This document shows positions 1 through 8,800 of a stretch of DNA of 59,123 bases, piece after piece (positions within the stretch are counted from its first letter, which is position 1; each line of letters begins with the position of its first letter). A model generated the notes under the pieces. That model saw only the letters and a list, made by a program, of their open reading frames with translations, was not told the origin of the DNA and made no database searches. Both the position numbers and the translations under genes were made by a program. The DNA comes from Candidatus Poribacteria bacterium (lineage in GTDB: Bacteria; Poribacteria; WGA-4E; UBA9662), in assembly GCA_030748495.1 (NCBI GenBank), contig JASMLX010000026.1, positions 1 through 59,123 of the forward strand. Direction: 5' to 3'.

Positions 1-1168
1 CAATCTCAGCCTGCACATGTTCGGCCGACAGATGCCCGACCATGGTGACTTTGAAGATCAGATCCCCCAGATAGTCGTTCCAAGAATAGGAACTACCGTC
101 GTCGCTCTGATATCTTAACCTATCTAGTTCCAGCCCCAAATCGGCATACAATTGCTGGACTGATACCATTGAAGGTCGAGGCCATAATCGAATTAGTTGG
201 CCCGATACCAGACCTCGCCGGTCAGGTAGTGGGTTGATTTCATAGCTGTAGGTCTCTCCATCAATGATGACAGTATCAGTTGCATCTTTCAAGACCGGAA
301 AGACCTGGGCCAAGGGTTGTCCTTCCAGGTGATCTGACTGAACGTGGAAGAGTTGTTCGGCGGCCGGATTGAGAGCCAGGATCCGTTGTTGTTGATCCAA
401 GACCAGTCCAGCGGCCGGCATCCGTTGAAAGACCGGACTACGGTAGTGGGGCATCAGGCCAGTGCCAAACAGCGTCCAGGCCATCAGCAACGGCATCGAG
501 GCCAGCAACCAGGGCATGAGGTAGAGGGAAGCCGTTGATCGCAATTGAGCGGGTAAAAAGTAGAACCCCACTACTAGCAGCAAGGGGATGGATAGCGGCA
601 ATAACAGCCATTTGGCCTGTTGTCGCTGAGTGGGGGAGGAGGATCGAATCCAGTTTAGCAGTAGCCAGCTCAGACTGGCCAGTTGGATCAACCCCCAACA
701 AAAGGTCCAACACCTCCCCAGGACGGTTAGTTGGAAGAGAAGCCGGTGGGAAACTGGATCGTAATCGATGAGTCCTACCAATAACTCCAGCCGAAACAGG
801 CGTTGGTAAGTATGGGTTAGGAAAAGCAGCGCTAAACCAACAGCCAGTAGGCGTTGCCAGCCAGCAGTCCACGGTAGCGGCCTCCAGTTGAGCACCAGCC
901 AGAGGGTAGAGCAAACAACAGCAGTTATGGCAATGATGAGCCAACTAGCCCAGAAGCGTATTTTGGTCAAAGCCAGAGTGGGATCTAATATTTCAGCAGC
1001 CAACAAAAAGTGTAAAAAAAGAGCATTAAAAGTGAGGGTTAGAGCTAAACACAGGCAGAGTACAGCCAGTGGCGGTGCCACGGCCAGGTGTCGTCGCCGC
1101 CAGCAGAAAAGGGCCAGAGCCAGCGTGGGCAGGGATAAAAAGGCTGATAGGTAAGCTGGTAGTGTCAT
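1..1168 (-). CDS. 7TM membrane sensor with PAS domain, 3' end beyond window
   Basis: I translated this frame by hand from the ATG at 1168 down to base 1 and found 389 codons without a stop, so the gene continues outside the window. Residues 1-240 are very hydrophobic, with about seven membrane segments (roughly 3-23, 31-58, 72-93, 105-118, 148-172, 187-205, 214-236). Residues 245-330 look like a PAS domain, including the segment VLDQQQRILALNPAAEQLF. The 7TM-then-PAS order is that of the N-terminal half of HisKA_7TM-type sensor kinases, but no kinase, cyclase or DNA-binding domain is reached by residue 389, so the output is unknown. The ribosome-binding site is weak. Signal sensing at the cytoplasmic membrane is inference from the architecture. 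Confidence 0.7.
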   Translation of the reverse strand, partial: MTLPAYLSAFLSLPTLALALFCWRRRHLAVAPPLAVLCLCLALTLTFNALFLHFLLAAEILDPTLALTKIRFWASWLIIAITAVVCSTLWLVLNWRPLPWTAGWQRLLAVGLALLFLTHTYQRLFRLELLVGLIDYDPVSHRLLFQLTVLGRCWTFCWGLIQLASLSWLLLNWIRSSSPTQRQQAKWLLLPLSIPLLLVVGFYFLPAQLRSTASLYLMPWLLASMPLLMAWTLFGTGLMPHYRSPVFQRMPAAGLVLDQQQRILALNPAAEQLFHVQSDHLEGQPLAQVFPVLKDATDTVIIDGETYSYEINPLPDRRGLVSGQLIRLWPRPSMVSVQQLYADLGLELDRLRYQSDDGSSYSWNDYLGDLIFKVTMVGHLSAEHVQAEI

Positions 1169-1381
1169 AGATAAAGCATCTCTAGCCGGTTGAGGCTGAC
1201 AGATTAGGGCTTAGGTCACCGAAAACCGCAAAAAGAATTTTACTGAATAGGCGAAACCATTTGATAATTAGACAGGAGTATCTGCTGACTATATCATATA
1301 ACAATTAATATGGAATTGCAATGATTTTCGTGAACATTTAACATCTGGGCGGAAAGTAGGTGGAGGGATGAAGTGAGAATA

Positions 1382-1968
1382 GTGAGTTTTGCATCTACAA
1401 TTCTAACCACATTTACCGATGATACGGATAATTTTAAAGATTCCAAAGGTCGTATCTGGCACGGCGGTCAACAAAAGGATAAAGCTTGGGGGGTTGGATT
1501 AAGAAAGAACCCAAAACTGCTGAAGTCAAAGCTCTGATCGACGCAGCTAAAGTTAAAGCGGATAAAGCCGGTTATGATCATGCCATCTTCCATCCCGTCA
1601 GTTGGGCTCAATTCCCCGACACTGTTAAAATGGCTCTTAAAACCGGAAACGGCGTCTTCGATGTCACCTAATCTGGTGGGCGAGAATTGGTCCCCAACAA
1701 CCGTGGGTTTGACATCTTTATCGAAGGCAAAAATGTCCAGCCGTTGTACGTCACCTCGGGTGAAAGACGAGATCGACATCAAGATCTACAAGAATGTATC
1801 GGTAACAGATGCTGCCTTGGATTTCAATTTTGTCGGTAATAATTAAAGACAGGCAAAGGTGATCTCAACTCTATGTTCAGTGACATCGAAGTTATTCCGG
1901 TCGGGAAAGGAGCAGCGGTCAATCCTAAATCTAAACTAGCGACTGCTTGGAGTACTATCAAAGAGTAA
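1382..1968 (+). pseudogene. Decayed malectin-like carbohydrate-binding domain gene
   Basis: Three frame segments join into one protein. Frame 2 runs from GTG 1382 to about 1490 (TTFTDDTDNFKDSKGRIWHGG). Frame 1 runs from about 1490 to 1770 (AIFHPVSWAQFPDTVKMAL, then after a stop at 1669-1671, NRGFDIFIEGKNVQPLY). Frame 2 resumes at about 1769-1846 (IDIKIYKNVSVTDAALDF), and frame 1 closes from about 1852 to the stop at 1966-1968 (NSMFSDIEVIPVGKG). The order 'FDIFIEGK ... VTDAALDFNF ... SDIEVIP' is the strand pattern of malectin/discoidin-like sugar-binding domains. At least three frameshifts and one in-frame stop make it non-functional. No signal peptide is left at the 5' end. Confidence 0.55.
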
Positions 1969-2611
1969 CAATAGACTGATTCTAACACTAAAGTCCTAGA
2001 AGCAGTCAAATTTCGGTGTGGTCGTTTTTTTATGCTGATGCTTTTAAGTAACAAATTGGTACCTTTTTGCCTGTTGAACAGACAAAGAGATCAGCGGAAA
2101 TTTAAGACTGCATCTTGTTCCGGCTACGACGTAAAACAAGCTTGAGCTGACTTGTATGTTTCGCTAACATTATCGCCAGAGATCAGAGGCACTACCAGTA
2201 CCTACACCAAAGTCATAGAAATAAATAGCAATACGTTCTATGATTACATACCTCTCGCCCTGAATCCACACCACAGCGAACAGGCATTTTGCCCGACAGT
2301 GGCGACTATAATGCCTGTTCGATCTGTTGTCTACCTGACGCCTTCCCACTAGAACCTTAGGTTTGCGGCCCTTCATGGGACTGGTTCGAGTGGCATGTAA
2401 GTTGCGCACTTGTTGGGCGCAGTTTCAAGGTGCAATTTGTAAGATATGGTGATATTAATTTCCAACACCGTCGAAACGATCCACAAGATTTTATATTGGT
2501 ATAGAATGAGGAAAGCGAAAAATGAATAAAGGGTATTCTCAAGACGAAGGCGGCAAACAGCAGAAAATCCAATGGGTGAAATAAAAAAGAGCGTGTGGCG
2601 TGTCGGTTTCG
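1969..2611. other. Gap with no recognisable gene
   Basis: About 640 bases between two remnants. Short open frames exist on both strands but show no family motif, no plausible ribosome-binding site and unusual composition, so I treat them as chance. No hairpin terminator or tRNA was seen. Confidence 0.5.
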
Positions 2612-2842
2612 GCCAACTAAGTTTGAAGTTGGAGTTTCATGATTCGAGGGTTACGAGCAACGCAGGCCTGCTGACCTAGCGGAGAAAATAGGCAGCAGAC
2701 ATTGACGGCTTGGCTACCTCAGTTTGCGTCCAGTCGCTGGGCTGGCGATGAAGATACGAACGAGGCCAAACGGCTATGTGGGGATTCCACTATGCGACAG
2801 GTTTTTGGTGGAAGAGCAAAGTGGCACCAAATAGATTATTAA
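2612..2842 (+). pseudogene. IS1380-family transposase, N-terminal remnant
   Basis: Two frames carry consecutive pieces of the conserved start of an IS1380 (DDE group 1) transposase. The first is HDSRVTSNAGLLT at 2638-2676. After a frame change comes RWAGDEDTNEAKRLCGDS, then TMRQVFGGRAKWHQ, at 2717-2839, ending at TAA 2840. These match the family's 'SNAGLL' and 'AGYEDxNDAxRLxxDPxMR' segments. The remaining roughly 350 residues are absent, and no terminal inverted repeats were identified. It is a dead fragment sitting just upstream of hpf. Confidence 0.55.
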
Positions 2843-2878
2843 TATTTACACATTCACTTCGCTACGGAGGAACAAGCA

Positions 2879-3208
2879 ATGAAAATTCACACGACCGGAC
2901 GAGACTTTGAGATCACTGATGATATTCAAATTTACATTGAAAAGAGAGCTAGAAAATTAGAAAAGTTAGCAACTAGGCCCACCGACTTAAACGTGACGAT
3001 TAAGCACGAAAAGAACCGTTATGCTGCAGCACTTAACTTCAGTACCCAAAAGAAGGATTTTTATGTTCATGTCACCGATTACCATCCTACTGAGGTCCTG
3101 AATCAAGCAATGGAAAAACTTGAAGCTCAACTCCGTCACCACAAAGGGCGGTCGCATAATCAGCGATCTCGGCAGCCGCAGTGGGAAGCTGGCGAGCAGT
3201 TAAATTAG
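2879..3208 (+). CDS. hpf: Ribosome hibernation promoting factor (short HPF/RaiA type)
   Basis: 109 residues, the length of short HPF or RaiA. The family beta-alpha-beta-beta-beta-alpha pattern is visible: MKIHTTGRDFEITDDIQIYI at the start, 'RKLEKLATRPTDLNVTIKHEKNR' as helix 1 and strand 2, and 'DFYVHVTDYHPTEVLNQAMEKLEAQLRHHKGR' as strand 4 and helix 2. The lysine/arginine-rich C-terminus fits binding to 16S rRNA in the 30S decoding channel, which stabilises inactive 70S or 100S ribosomes in starved cells. The long-form dimerisation tail is absent. The start is supported by GGAGG seven bases upstream. It is monocistronic here, flanked by pseudogene remnants. HPF and RaiA cannot be separated from sequence alone. 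Confidence 0.9.
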   Translation: MKIHTTGRDFEITDDIQIYIEKRARKLEKLATRPTDLNVTIKHEKNRYAAALNFSTQKKDFYVHVTDYHPTEVLNQAMEKLEAQLRHHKGRSHNQRSRQPQWEAGEQLN

Positions 3209-3331
3209 TCAGATGATACTCCTGTCCAAGTAACCCACACATTTTTAGAACAACACGACGGGATCAGTTGCGGTAAAGGGGTTCATTTCTGAGGTTTCGT
3301 TGATCTACCCAGAATTTCCCTCATAGTACTA

Positions 3332-3598
3332 TTGACTAAAGCCGAATGGGAATATGTAGCCAGAGGCGTGATGTTTGAGAGTATTGTACGGATTGGTACG
3401 GAGTCGATTATTATAGTGTTTCGTCGGCAAAGAACCCTACAGAGACTGGGCACCGGCACATACCGGACGTTGCGTGGTAGCGATGGCAGGATGCGGCTAA
3501 TGATTTTTGTATGGCTAGCCGGCTCTGTAGCGACCCCGCATGTGCGGACGACTACTTTGGATCCGGTTGCATGTCAGAATTGGGTTAGTTATCCCTGA
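3332..3598 (+). pseudogene. Decayed FGE/SUMF1-type domain gene, C-terminal part
   Basis: The piece starts with TKAEWEYVARG, the 'TEAEWEyAARGG' signature of formylglycine-generating-enzyme/sulfatase-modifying domains. It passes through TLRGSDG (family RVLRGGSW). In another frame it reads DAANDFCMASRLCSDP, then ADDYFGSGCMSEL, the usual ending 'DAANxxRVAxR...GFRCV'. The frame change near 3490 and the missing N-terminal half show a dead fragment. Similar remnants lie at 49654-50303. Confidence 0.6.
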
Positions 3599-3687
3599 GC
3601 TATGCGGAGCGGATATTTTTGACTCGTCTTGGCCCCTCTTGTCAAGGAGCCCCCTTAGGTGAAAAGGAAAGTTGCTTCGAATTTGAT

Positions 3688-4488
3688 CTATCGTGTGATA
3701 CCGGTTAATCGGCACAGGTCGCCGATGCCAGCGATCTTAGGATTGATATTGATGGCTGTTTCTACCATCCGCCGTGCATCTTGGGGTAGGTTGTGGTCGA
3801 GGTAGTATTCGGCCAGCTTTTTGTAAATCCAGCCTAGATTTCGTTTAGAGAGTTTTAGCGTCTGAATCTTTTCTAAGTAGACGGGAATATCCTCTAGATT
3901 TTGCGGATTCATCAAGGCTTCAAAGTATATCTTAGACAATCGCTCATTGATCTCATCGATAAAGTGAAAGAAAAAGGGGTTTTTCTTTTCATCATCGATC
4001 AACTTTTGGTAAAGTTCGATCGCGTTAGCGTATAGGCCTTCAGCTTGGTAGGCTTCCGCTAGTAGAAATTCACAATCACGGCTATCGGCATATTCAAGGA
4101 ATTTGTCAATTGAAAAATCACGGTCCTGAGATCGTAACTCCTCATAAATGCGGATTCCTTCGTTGATATTGTGATTCAGCAGTTCTTGGAACATCAGTTC
4201 GCACTTTTTCCGACGAACTGGGGTGTGACGTAAGCGCTCTAAGTACGGATTATGCTCCGCTTTCGGTTGCTCAAGCGTGAGGTCGTAGAGCATTCGCCGT
4301 TGCTCGTCGCTCAAAATCTGATAGGCTGTGGTAATCCGACGGAACATCTGTTCGGCAGCCTCTTCTTGCCCCGGGTTTTTATCTGGATGATAGCGCTTTG
4401 CTAGTGTACGAAATGCCTGTTTTACATCCTCAACACTTGCGCCTTGCTCGATTTTTAAGGTTTGATAGTGATCTGCGGCTTGCCCCAT
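3688..4488 (-). CDS. DnaJ-domain protein with TPR-like C-terminus
   Basis: A J domain lies at residues 7-72 from the chosen ATG at 4488, with helix II ending in the HPD motif (RYHPDKNPG), the site that stimulates DnaK ATPase. The zinc-finger and CTD regions of classical DnaJ are absent. Residues about 120-265 are helical and repeat-like ('FLLAEAYQAEGLYANAIELYQKL', 'WIYKKLAEYYLDHNLPQDARR'), typical of TPR repeats. It is therefore a class-C J-protein that probably delivers a client to DnaK. An upstream start at 4539 would add 17 residues outside the J domain; I prefer 4488, though neither start has a strong ribosome-binding site. It stands alone, between the FGE remnant and a divergent transporter gene. 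Confidence 0.85.
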   Translation of the reverse strand: MGQAADHYQTLKIEQGASVEDVKQAFRTLAKRYHPDKNPGQEEAAEQMFRRITTAYQILSDEQRRMLYDLTLEQPKAEHNPYLERLRHTPVRRKKCELMFQELLNHNINEGIRIYEELRSQDRDFSIDKFLEYADSRDCEFLLAEAYQAEGLYANAIELYQKLIDDEKKNPFFFHFIDEINERLSKIYFEALMNPQNLEDIPVYLEKIQTLKLSKRNLGWIYKKLAEYYLDHNLPQDARRMVETAININPKIAGIGDLCRLTGITR

Positions 4489-4538
4489 GGTCGATACTTT
4501 ATATCTTCCCTTAACATTTAAATCCACTATAAATGTCA

Positions 4539-4911
4539 CACAATTATTGGCTGTTTGTCAAGTCTGATTTTGACAAATTGACTTGGCTGATTCGATAATT
4601 TTCCGTCTCAGATTATTGGGGCGATTAATGCGGAGTTGCCAAGATAAAAATAACACCTATATTATAGAGTTCGATACCAGATATGTGGGATTGTTAGAAG
4701 AAGTTGAAAAATCACAACAGGTCTTTAATCTCCCATCCTTCAATTTTAACATTTCTCTCTTTTTGCAAGAGGCCTAATGTCTTCAAAACTTACGCAGTTG
4801 AGTGAAAAATCGGTTATAATTGCCCCGTTCATCCAACTCTGTTGCCTCCCTTAGGGAATCAACAGCACTAACTTGACAACTTTGTCCCAACCCACGAGAA
4901 AAAAGAGTGCT
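4539..4911. promoter_or_regulatory. Intergenic region with TATAAT box ahead of the ABC binding protein
   Basis: About 370 bases between divergent genes. A TATAAT hexamer sits at 4815-4820, 92 bases before the ATG at 4912. No good -35 lies at 16-18 bases, so the promoter is tentative. A 64-codon TTG-started frame at 4583 shows no family features and is not called. Confidence 0.3.
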
Positions 4912-6204
4912 ATGCGATATTCCGCCTTAACCTGCTGCTGTTTACTCCTACTGATAAAGTCTGCTATTGCAGAAGAGGTTGTTATCGTCACCTCATTTCC
5001 CAAGGATCTATTTGAAACCTACAAATCTGCTTTTGAATCCAACTACCCGGACACTGAACTGGTTTTTAGGTCTAAGAAAACGTCTGCAGCGGTTACCTAC
5101 ATTCGAGAAACAGCTAAGAGGCCTAACTCCGATATTTTTTGGGCCAGCGCAGTTGATGCCTTCGCTTTGCTAAAAAAAGAGAGGCTTTTAACGCCGTACA
5201 CACTACCCACTCACTTAGCGGCTCAGATTCCGGACAAAGTCGGTGATTATCCTGTTCACGACCCGGATAGCTACTTTTCCGGTTGCGCACTGAGTGGCTA
5301 CGGTATCATGTGGAACAAGGAATACTTAAAGGCTTATAAACTAGATCCACCCAAAGAGTGGAGCGATCTAACAAACTCGATTTATTACAGCCATCTGGCG
5401 ATGAGTTCTCCATCCCGAAGTGGTACCACTCATTTAACCGTAGAGTCGATCTTGCAAGGATATGGTTGGAAAAAGGGCTGGGCATTATTGCTCCAAATGG
5501 CTGGAAACATGAGTGTGATAACCGAACGGAGTTTCGGTGTTCCACAGGGGATTGCTAGTGGTGAGTTTGGAATTGGTGTGGTAGTCGACTTTTTCGGCTT
5601 GTCCGCTGTTGCGAATGAACTACCAGTAGCGTTTGTCTATCCCTCTATTACCCCAATGGTGCCAGCCAATATCGCATTGATTAAAGGTGGACCAAATCTA
5701 GAAGGTGCAAAAAAGTTCATTAACTTCACGCTGAGCCCAGAGGGCCAAAAACTGCTTTTTTCCCCCCAAGTTAGTCGTTTGCCCGTTATACCCAATCTGT
5801 ATGATCAAGCCCCGGAAGGGTTTCCTAACCCCTTTAAGATGACTTCGCCAATTCGGTTTGATGTCAATCTGTCTCAACAACGTTACGACGTGATTAACGC
5901 CTTGTTCGATTGGTTTGTCACCTTTCGACTCAAAGAGTTGAAGCAGGCCTGGAAAGAAATCTACAAGGCTGAAGTGCGTTTAGCGAAAAAGCGCAATCAA
6001 GGTCAAGAGATGAAACAACTGCAGCATCAACTTCTACAAGCAAAATCGCTAGTAACCCAATTACCGGCTGAGGAAATTCTGGTCAATAGCCTCGACTTTA
6101 ATCAGAACTGGTCAGAGGTTTCCAGCCAATATGAACAGCAGTGGGACCAGCTAGCCAAAGCCAATTATAATCAGGCCAGAAAAATAGCCAGGTTGATCAA
6201 GTAA
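4912..6204 (+). CDS. ABC transporter periplasmic substrate-binding protein (Fe3+/polyamine-type fold)
   Basis: From ATG 4912 the protein has 430 residues. It begins with a Sec signal peptide (MRYSALTCCCLLLLIKSAIA, cleavage before EE); a TTG at 4873 in the same frame would put 13 polar residues before it and is less likely. The mature part has the bilobed binding-protein layout: 'VVIVTSFPKDLFETYKSAFE' at the start, 'SGYGIMWNKEYL', 'MVPANIALIKGGPNLEGAKKFI' and 'LSPEGQKLLF'. This resembles Fe3+ or phosphonate/thiamine-type family members and PgtC. A coiled-coil-rich C-terminal extension of about 110 residues is unusual for a plain binding protein and recalls PgtC-like regulators. No permease or ATPase gene is adjacent, so substrate and partners are unknown. 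Confidence 0.75.
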   Translation: MRYSALTCCCLLLLIKSAIAEEVVIVTSFPKDLFETYKSAFESNYPDTELVFRSKKTSAAVTYIRETAKRPNSDIFWASAVDAFALLKKERLLTPYTLPTHLAAQIPDKVGDYPVHDPDSYFSGCALSGYGIMWNKEYLKAYKLDPPKEWSDLTNSIYYSHLAMSSPSRSGTTHLTVESILQGYGWKKGWALLLQMAGNMSVITERSFGVPQGIASGEFGIGVVVDFFGLSAVANELPVAFVYPSITPMVPANIALIKGGPNLEGAKKFINFTLSPEGQKLLFSPQVSRLPVIPNLYDQAPEGFPNPFKMTSPIRFDVNLSQQRYDVINALFDWFVTFRLKELKQAWKEIYKAEVRLAKKRNQGQEMKQLQHQLLQAKSLVTQLPAEEILVNSLDFNQNWSEVSSQYEQQWDQLAKANYNQARKIARLIK

Positions 6205-6269
6205 CTCGTAATTATTCCGCTTAATTTGTATTTCCAGGCTAAGCGTCAGTTGCGGACGGCTTTAAGTCT

Positions 6270-6305
6270 CCATATCTTCACCAAATGCCATATCTTCACC
6301 AAATG
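6270..6305. repeat. 18-bp perfect tandem duplication
   Basis: CCATATCTTCACCAAATG occurs twice back to back (6270-6287 and 6288-6305) in the convergent intergenic region between the ABC binding protein and the dehydrogenase. It is most simply a replication-slippage product; no function is evident. Confidence 0.85.
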
Positions 6306-6394
6306 AAAGTCGAGCTTTGATAAAAAAGACAAAGAAAACCCATAAATTTATTCGTGATGAGTTATCAGTAGATCGAGAGTGTTAAAGAAGCCTG

Positions 6395-7339
6395 TTAATA
6401 ACCCTTCCTCTTGTCAATTTGGCTGACCATCGGTTTACCGGACAAAAAGCGTTCTAGGTTTTGGCAAAACAGGTCAACGGTTCGATCTTGACGGATAGGT
6501 GATCCTCCAGCCACATGTGGTGTAACAATGACATTCGGCATATCCCAGAGCGGGCTATCAGGAGGTAACGGTTCCTCTGGTGTGACGTCAAGTCCGGCCC
6601 CACCGATTAGCCCACCCTCTAACGCGCGGATGAGATCGGGGCCGTTGACAATACGACCGCGTGTCACATTGATCAGTAATGCATGAGACTTCATTTGTCG
6701 AAAAGCTGAAAGGTCAAACAGATCCTCTGTTTCTTTAGTCAGCGGTGCACAGATGGAAACAATATCAGATTCCGCCAGTAAATCGTAGAAGCCTTCCATT
6801 TTCCTAACAGATTTGACAAATGATGGGGGGGCCACAGTTTCAGGGTCAACGGCAATTACCTCCATCTCAAAGCCGCTGGCGCGTCTGGCAACTTCCAATC
6901 CAGTTCCGCCCATTCCAACGATGCCGAGGGTTCGACCACTCAATTCCCAGGTGGCATGGCGAATCGACATTCGGTTGTCCCAATTCCGTTCACGGACAGC
7001 GCGCCCGATTCCTCGTAACAATCCCAGAAGCAGTGCCCAAGTTTGGTCGGCTAAATGAGTGCCAACAAACCCTTTGGCACTGGTTAAGATAACCTGGCTT
7101 TCGACGAATTCAGGGAATAGAACACCATCCACGCCTGAACCTAGTACCTGTACCCATTTCAGTTTCGAGCAAGTGTCGAAAAGTGTTTTGTTAAAGCCAC
7201 CAAAGATCACATCCGAGTCGGAGGCATCTAACAGTAATTCCGCTTGTCCTTGTGGTTGAGTGACGTGAATCTGATCTGATACTGACTCAATACGTTGGCG
7301 TTGATTCGGTGTCAGATCCGTATTTATCAAAATCTTCAT
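6395..7339 (-). CDS. D-2-hydroxyacid dehydrogenase, NAD(P)-dependent
   Basis: 314 residues. The Rossmann nucleotide loop is GMGGTG at 142-147, with an acidic residue at the end of the next strand (VIAVD), suggesting NAD preference. The catalytic triad of the family is present: Arg227 (NVTRGRIVN), Glu256 (EEPLPP) and His275 (TPHVAGG). It would interconvert 2-oxo acids and D-2-hydroxy acids; members of this subgroup cannot be assigned a substrate (glyoxylate, hydroxypyruvate, phosphoglycerate) from sequence. It lacks the C-terminal ACT domain of long SerA. GGAGTT lies just upstream of the ATG. It stands alone, convergent with the ABC binding protein. Confidence 0.85.
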   Translation of the reverse strand: MKILINTDLTPNQRQRIESVSDQIHVTQPQGQAELLLDASDSDVIFGGFNKTLFDTCSKLKWVQVLGSGVDGVLFPEFVESQVILTSAKGFVGTHLADQTWALLLGLLRGIGRAVRERNWDNRMSIRHATWELSGRTLGIVGMGGTGLEVARRASGFEMEVIAVDPETVAPPSFVKSVRKMEGFYDLLAESDIVSICAPLTKETEDLFDLSAFRQMKSHALLINVTRGRIVNGPDLIRALEGGLIGGAGLDVTPEEPLPPDSPLWDMPNVIVTPHVAGGSPIRQDRTVDLFCQNLERFLSGKPMVSQIDKRKGY

Positions 7340-7661
7340 CGCTTAACTCCGTTTCATTACGGTGAAATTTTGGTGATTATAGCAGGGAAGAGCGGATCTA
7401 TCAATTTTTTGATTGGAAAAAGTATTGACTATGACCTTGAAGTCACGATACTCGGTTATTAAAAAAGGATTGTAATGAAACGAGACTTATTCGTCGGACA
7501 GATCCAAGATACAGTTAATTGAAACAGATCTTGAACAATTTTTTGGCAGATGGTATGCTGAAGGTCGTCGCCGATAGTTCATGGTTGTCCGGAGCCGATT
7601 TTCTTAGCTTAAATCGCCCAACACAACCGGGACATCGCAATCGGGGAGAGTAGGTGAGGAT
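7340..7661. other. Intergenic gap, no gene
   Basis: 322 bases between divergently oriented genes. I see no open frame with coding character, no RNA gene and no clear promoter pair. Confidence 0.5.
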
Positions 7662-8753
7662 ATGAAAATTGGTATTGTTGGCTTACCTTTTGTTGGGAAG
7701 ACGACAATCTTTAATGCTCTGACAGGAGCAGAAGCCGAAACCGGCACTTATGCCGGGGGGCAAAAATCTAACATCAGTTCGGTTCAGGTTCCAGATCCAC
7801 GCCTTGACGCACTGGCCGAGATTTTCCAGCCAGAGAGAGTAATGCCCACCGCTATCGACTATATCGATGTAGCCGGAGTCTCCAAAGGGGACTTGGAACG
7901 AGGCGGTTTTCAAGCCGGTTTTATCGCTGAATTACGGGAGGTTGATGCACTGGCGCACGTAGTGCGAGTGTTTGGAGACACGTCAGTGCCCCACATCGAT
8001 GGGGCAGTCGATCCGGCTCGTGATATTGAAACCTTAGATCTGGAATTAGCTTTTGCCGATCTGCAGATTATCGAGAAACGATTAGAACGGCTAGAGCGAG
8101 ATTTGCGGGTCAGTAAGGATGCCGATCTGGAATATCAGTTTGAAACGCTGAAACAGTGTGAACAGGCTTTACAAGAAGGAATCGCAATTCGAGAACTCGA
8201 GCTCTCCAAGGCCGCAGAGAGAGCAATCCGAGGGTATCAATTTCTAACCCGGAAACCGCTGTTGATTATCCTGAATGTGGGTGAGAATCAATCGGAGACG
8301 GTGACCGAGATAGAAAGCCAATTTGAGGCTTACACTCAAAAGGGAAATACCGATCTCTTTATCCTGTCGGCACAAATTGAGATGGAGATCGCACAACTCG
8401 ACCCAGAGGAGGCCGAGATCTTCTTAACCGAGATGGGGTTGCCAGAATCAGCCCTCAACCGATTTATTCAAGCCTCTTACCACTTGTTGGGTCTGATCAC
8501 TTTTCTAACGGTGGCAGGCTCCAACGAAGTTAGAGCCTGGACTGTTCAAAGTGGAACCACGGCAGTCGAAGCAGCCGGCACTGTCCACACAGATATGGCC
8601 CGTGGGTTTATCCGTGCGGAAACTATTTTTTGGCAGGAGTTGGTTGACTTAGGCGGGTTCACACAGGCCAAAGATGCAGGCCGTCTCCGCCTAGAGGGTA
8701 AAGACTATATAGTACAAGATGGTGATGTACTGACCATTCGGTTCAACGTCTAA
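7662..8753 (+). CDS. ychF: YchF/OLA1-type P-loop ATPase with TGS domain
   Basis: 363 residues, the family length. G1 is GLPFVGKTT at 7-15, G3 is DVAGVSKG at 69-76, and G4 is NVGE at 205-208, the NxxE form that gives YchF its ATP preference over GTP. A coiled-coil insertion follows G3, and a TGS domain fills about 280-362 (GTTAVEAAGTVHTDMARGF). The classical YchF G1 is GLPNVGKST; here Phe replaces Asn and Thr replaces Ser, so this could be a YchF paralogue branch rather than the canonical protein. The family binds ribosomes and influences stress responses. A GTGAGG ribosome-binding site precedes the ATG. It is followed after 47 bases by the deacetylase gene and may be co-transcribed with it. 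Confidence 0.85.
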   Translation: MKIGIVGLPFVGKTTIFNALTGAEAETGTYAGGQKSNISSVQVPDPRLDALAEIFQPERVMPTAIDYIDVAGVSKGDLERGGFQAGFIAELREVDALAHVVRVFGDTSVPHIDGAVDPARDIETLDLELAFADLQIIEKRLERLERDLRVSKDADLEYQFETLKQCEQALQEGIAIRELELSKAAERAIRGYQFLTRKPLLIILNVGENQSETVTEIESQFEAYTQKGNTDLFILSAQIEMEIAQLDPEEAEIFLTEMGLPESALNRFIQASYHLLGLITFLTVAGSNEVRAWTVQSGTTAVEAAGTVHTDMARGFIRAETIFWQELVDLGGFTQAKDAGRLRLEGKDYIVQDGDVLTIRFNV

Positions 8754-8800
8754 AATTTAACATTCAAAATATATCTACAATTCTTAGAAAAAAATAGCGG

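Noticed and set aside
438..944. 168-codon minus-strand frame rich in Pro/Ala/Leu
   Set aside because: It is a shadow of the real sensor-protein frame (1-1168, minus strand), which has membrane helices and a PAS domain; this frame shows no motif.
4583..4777. 64-codon plus-strand frame before the ABC binding protein
   Set aside because: TTG start, no ribosome-binding site, no motif, and it lies in a divergent promoter region.
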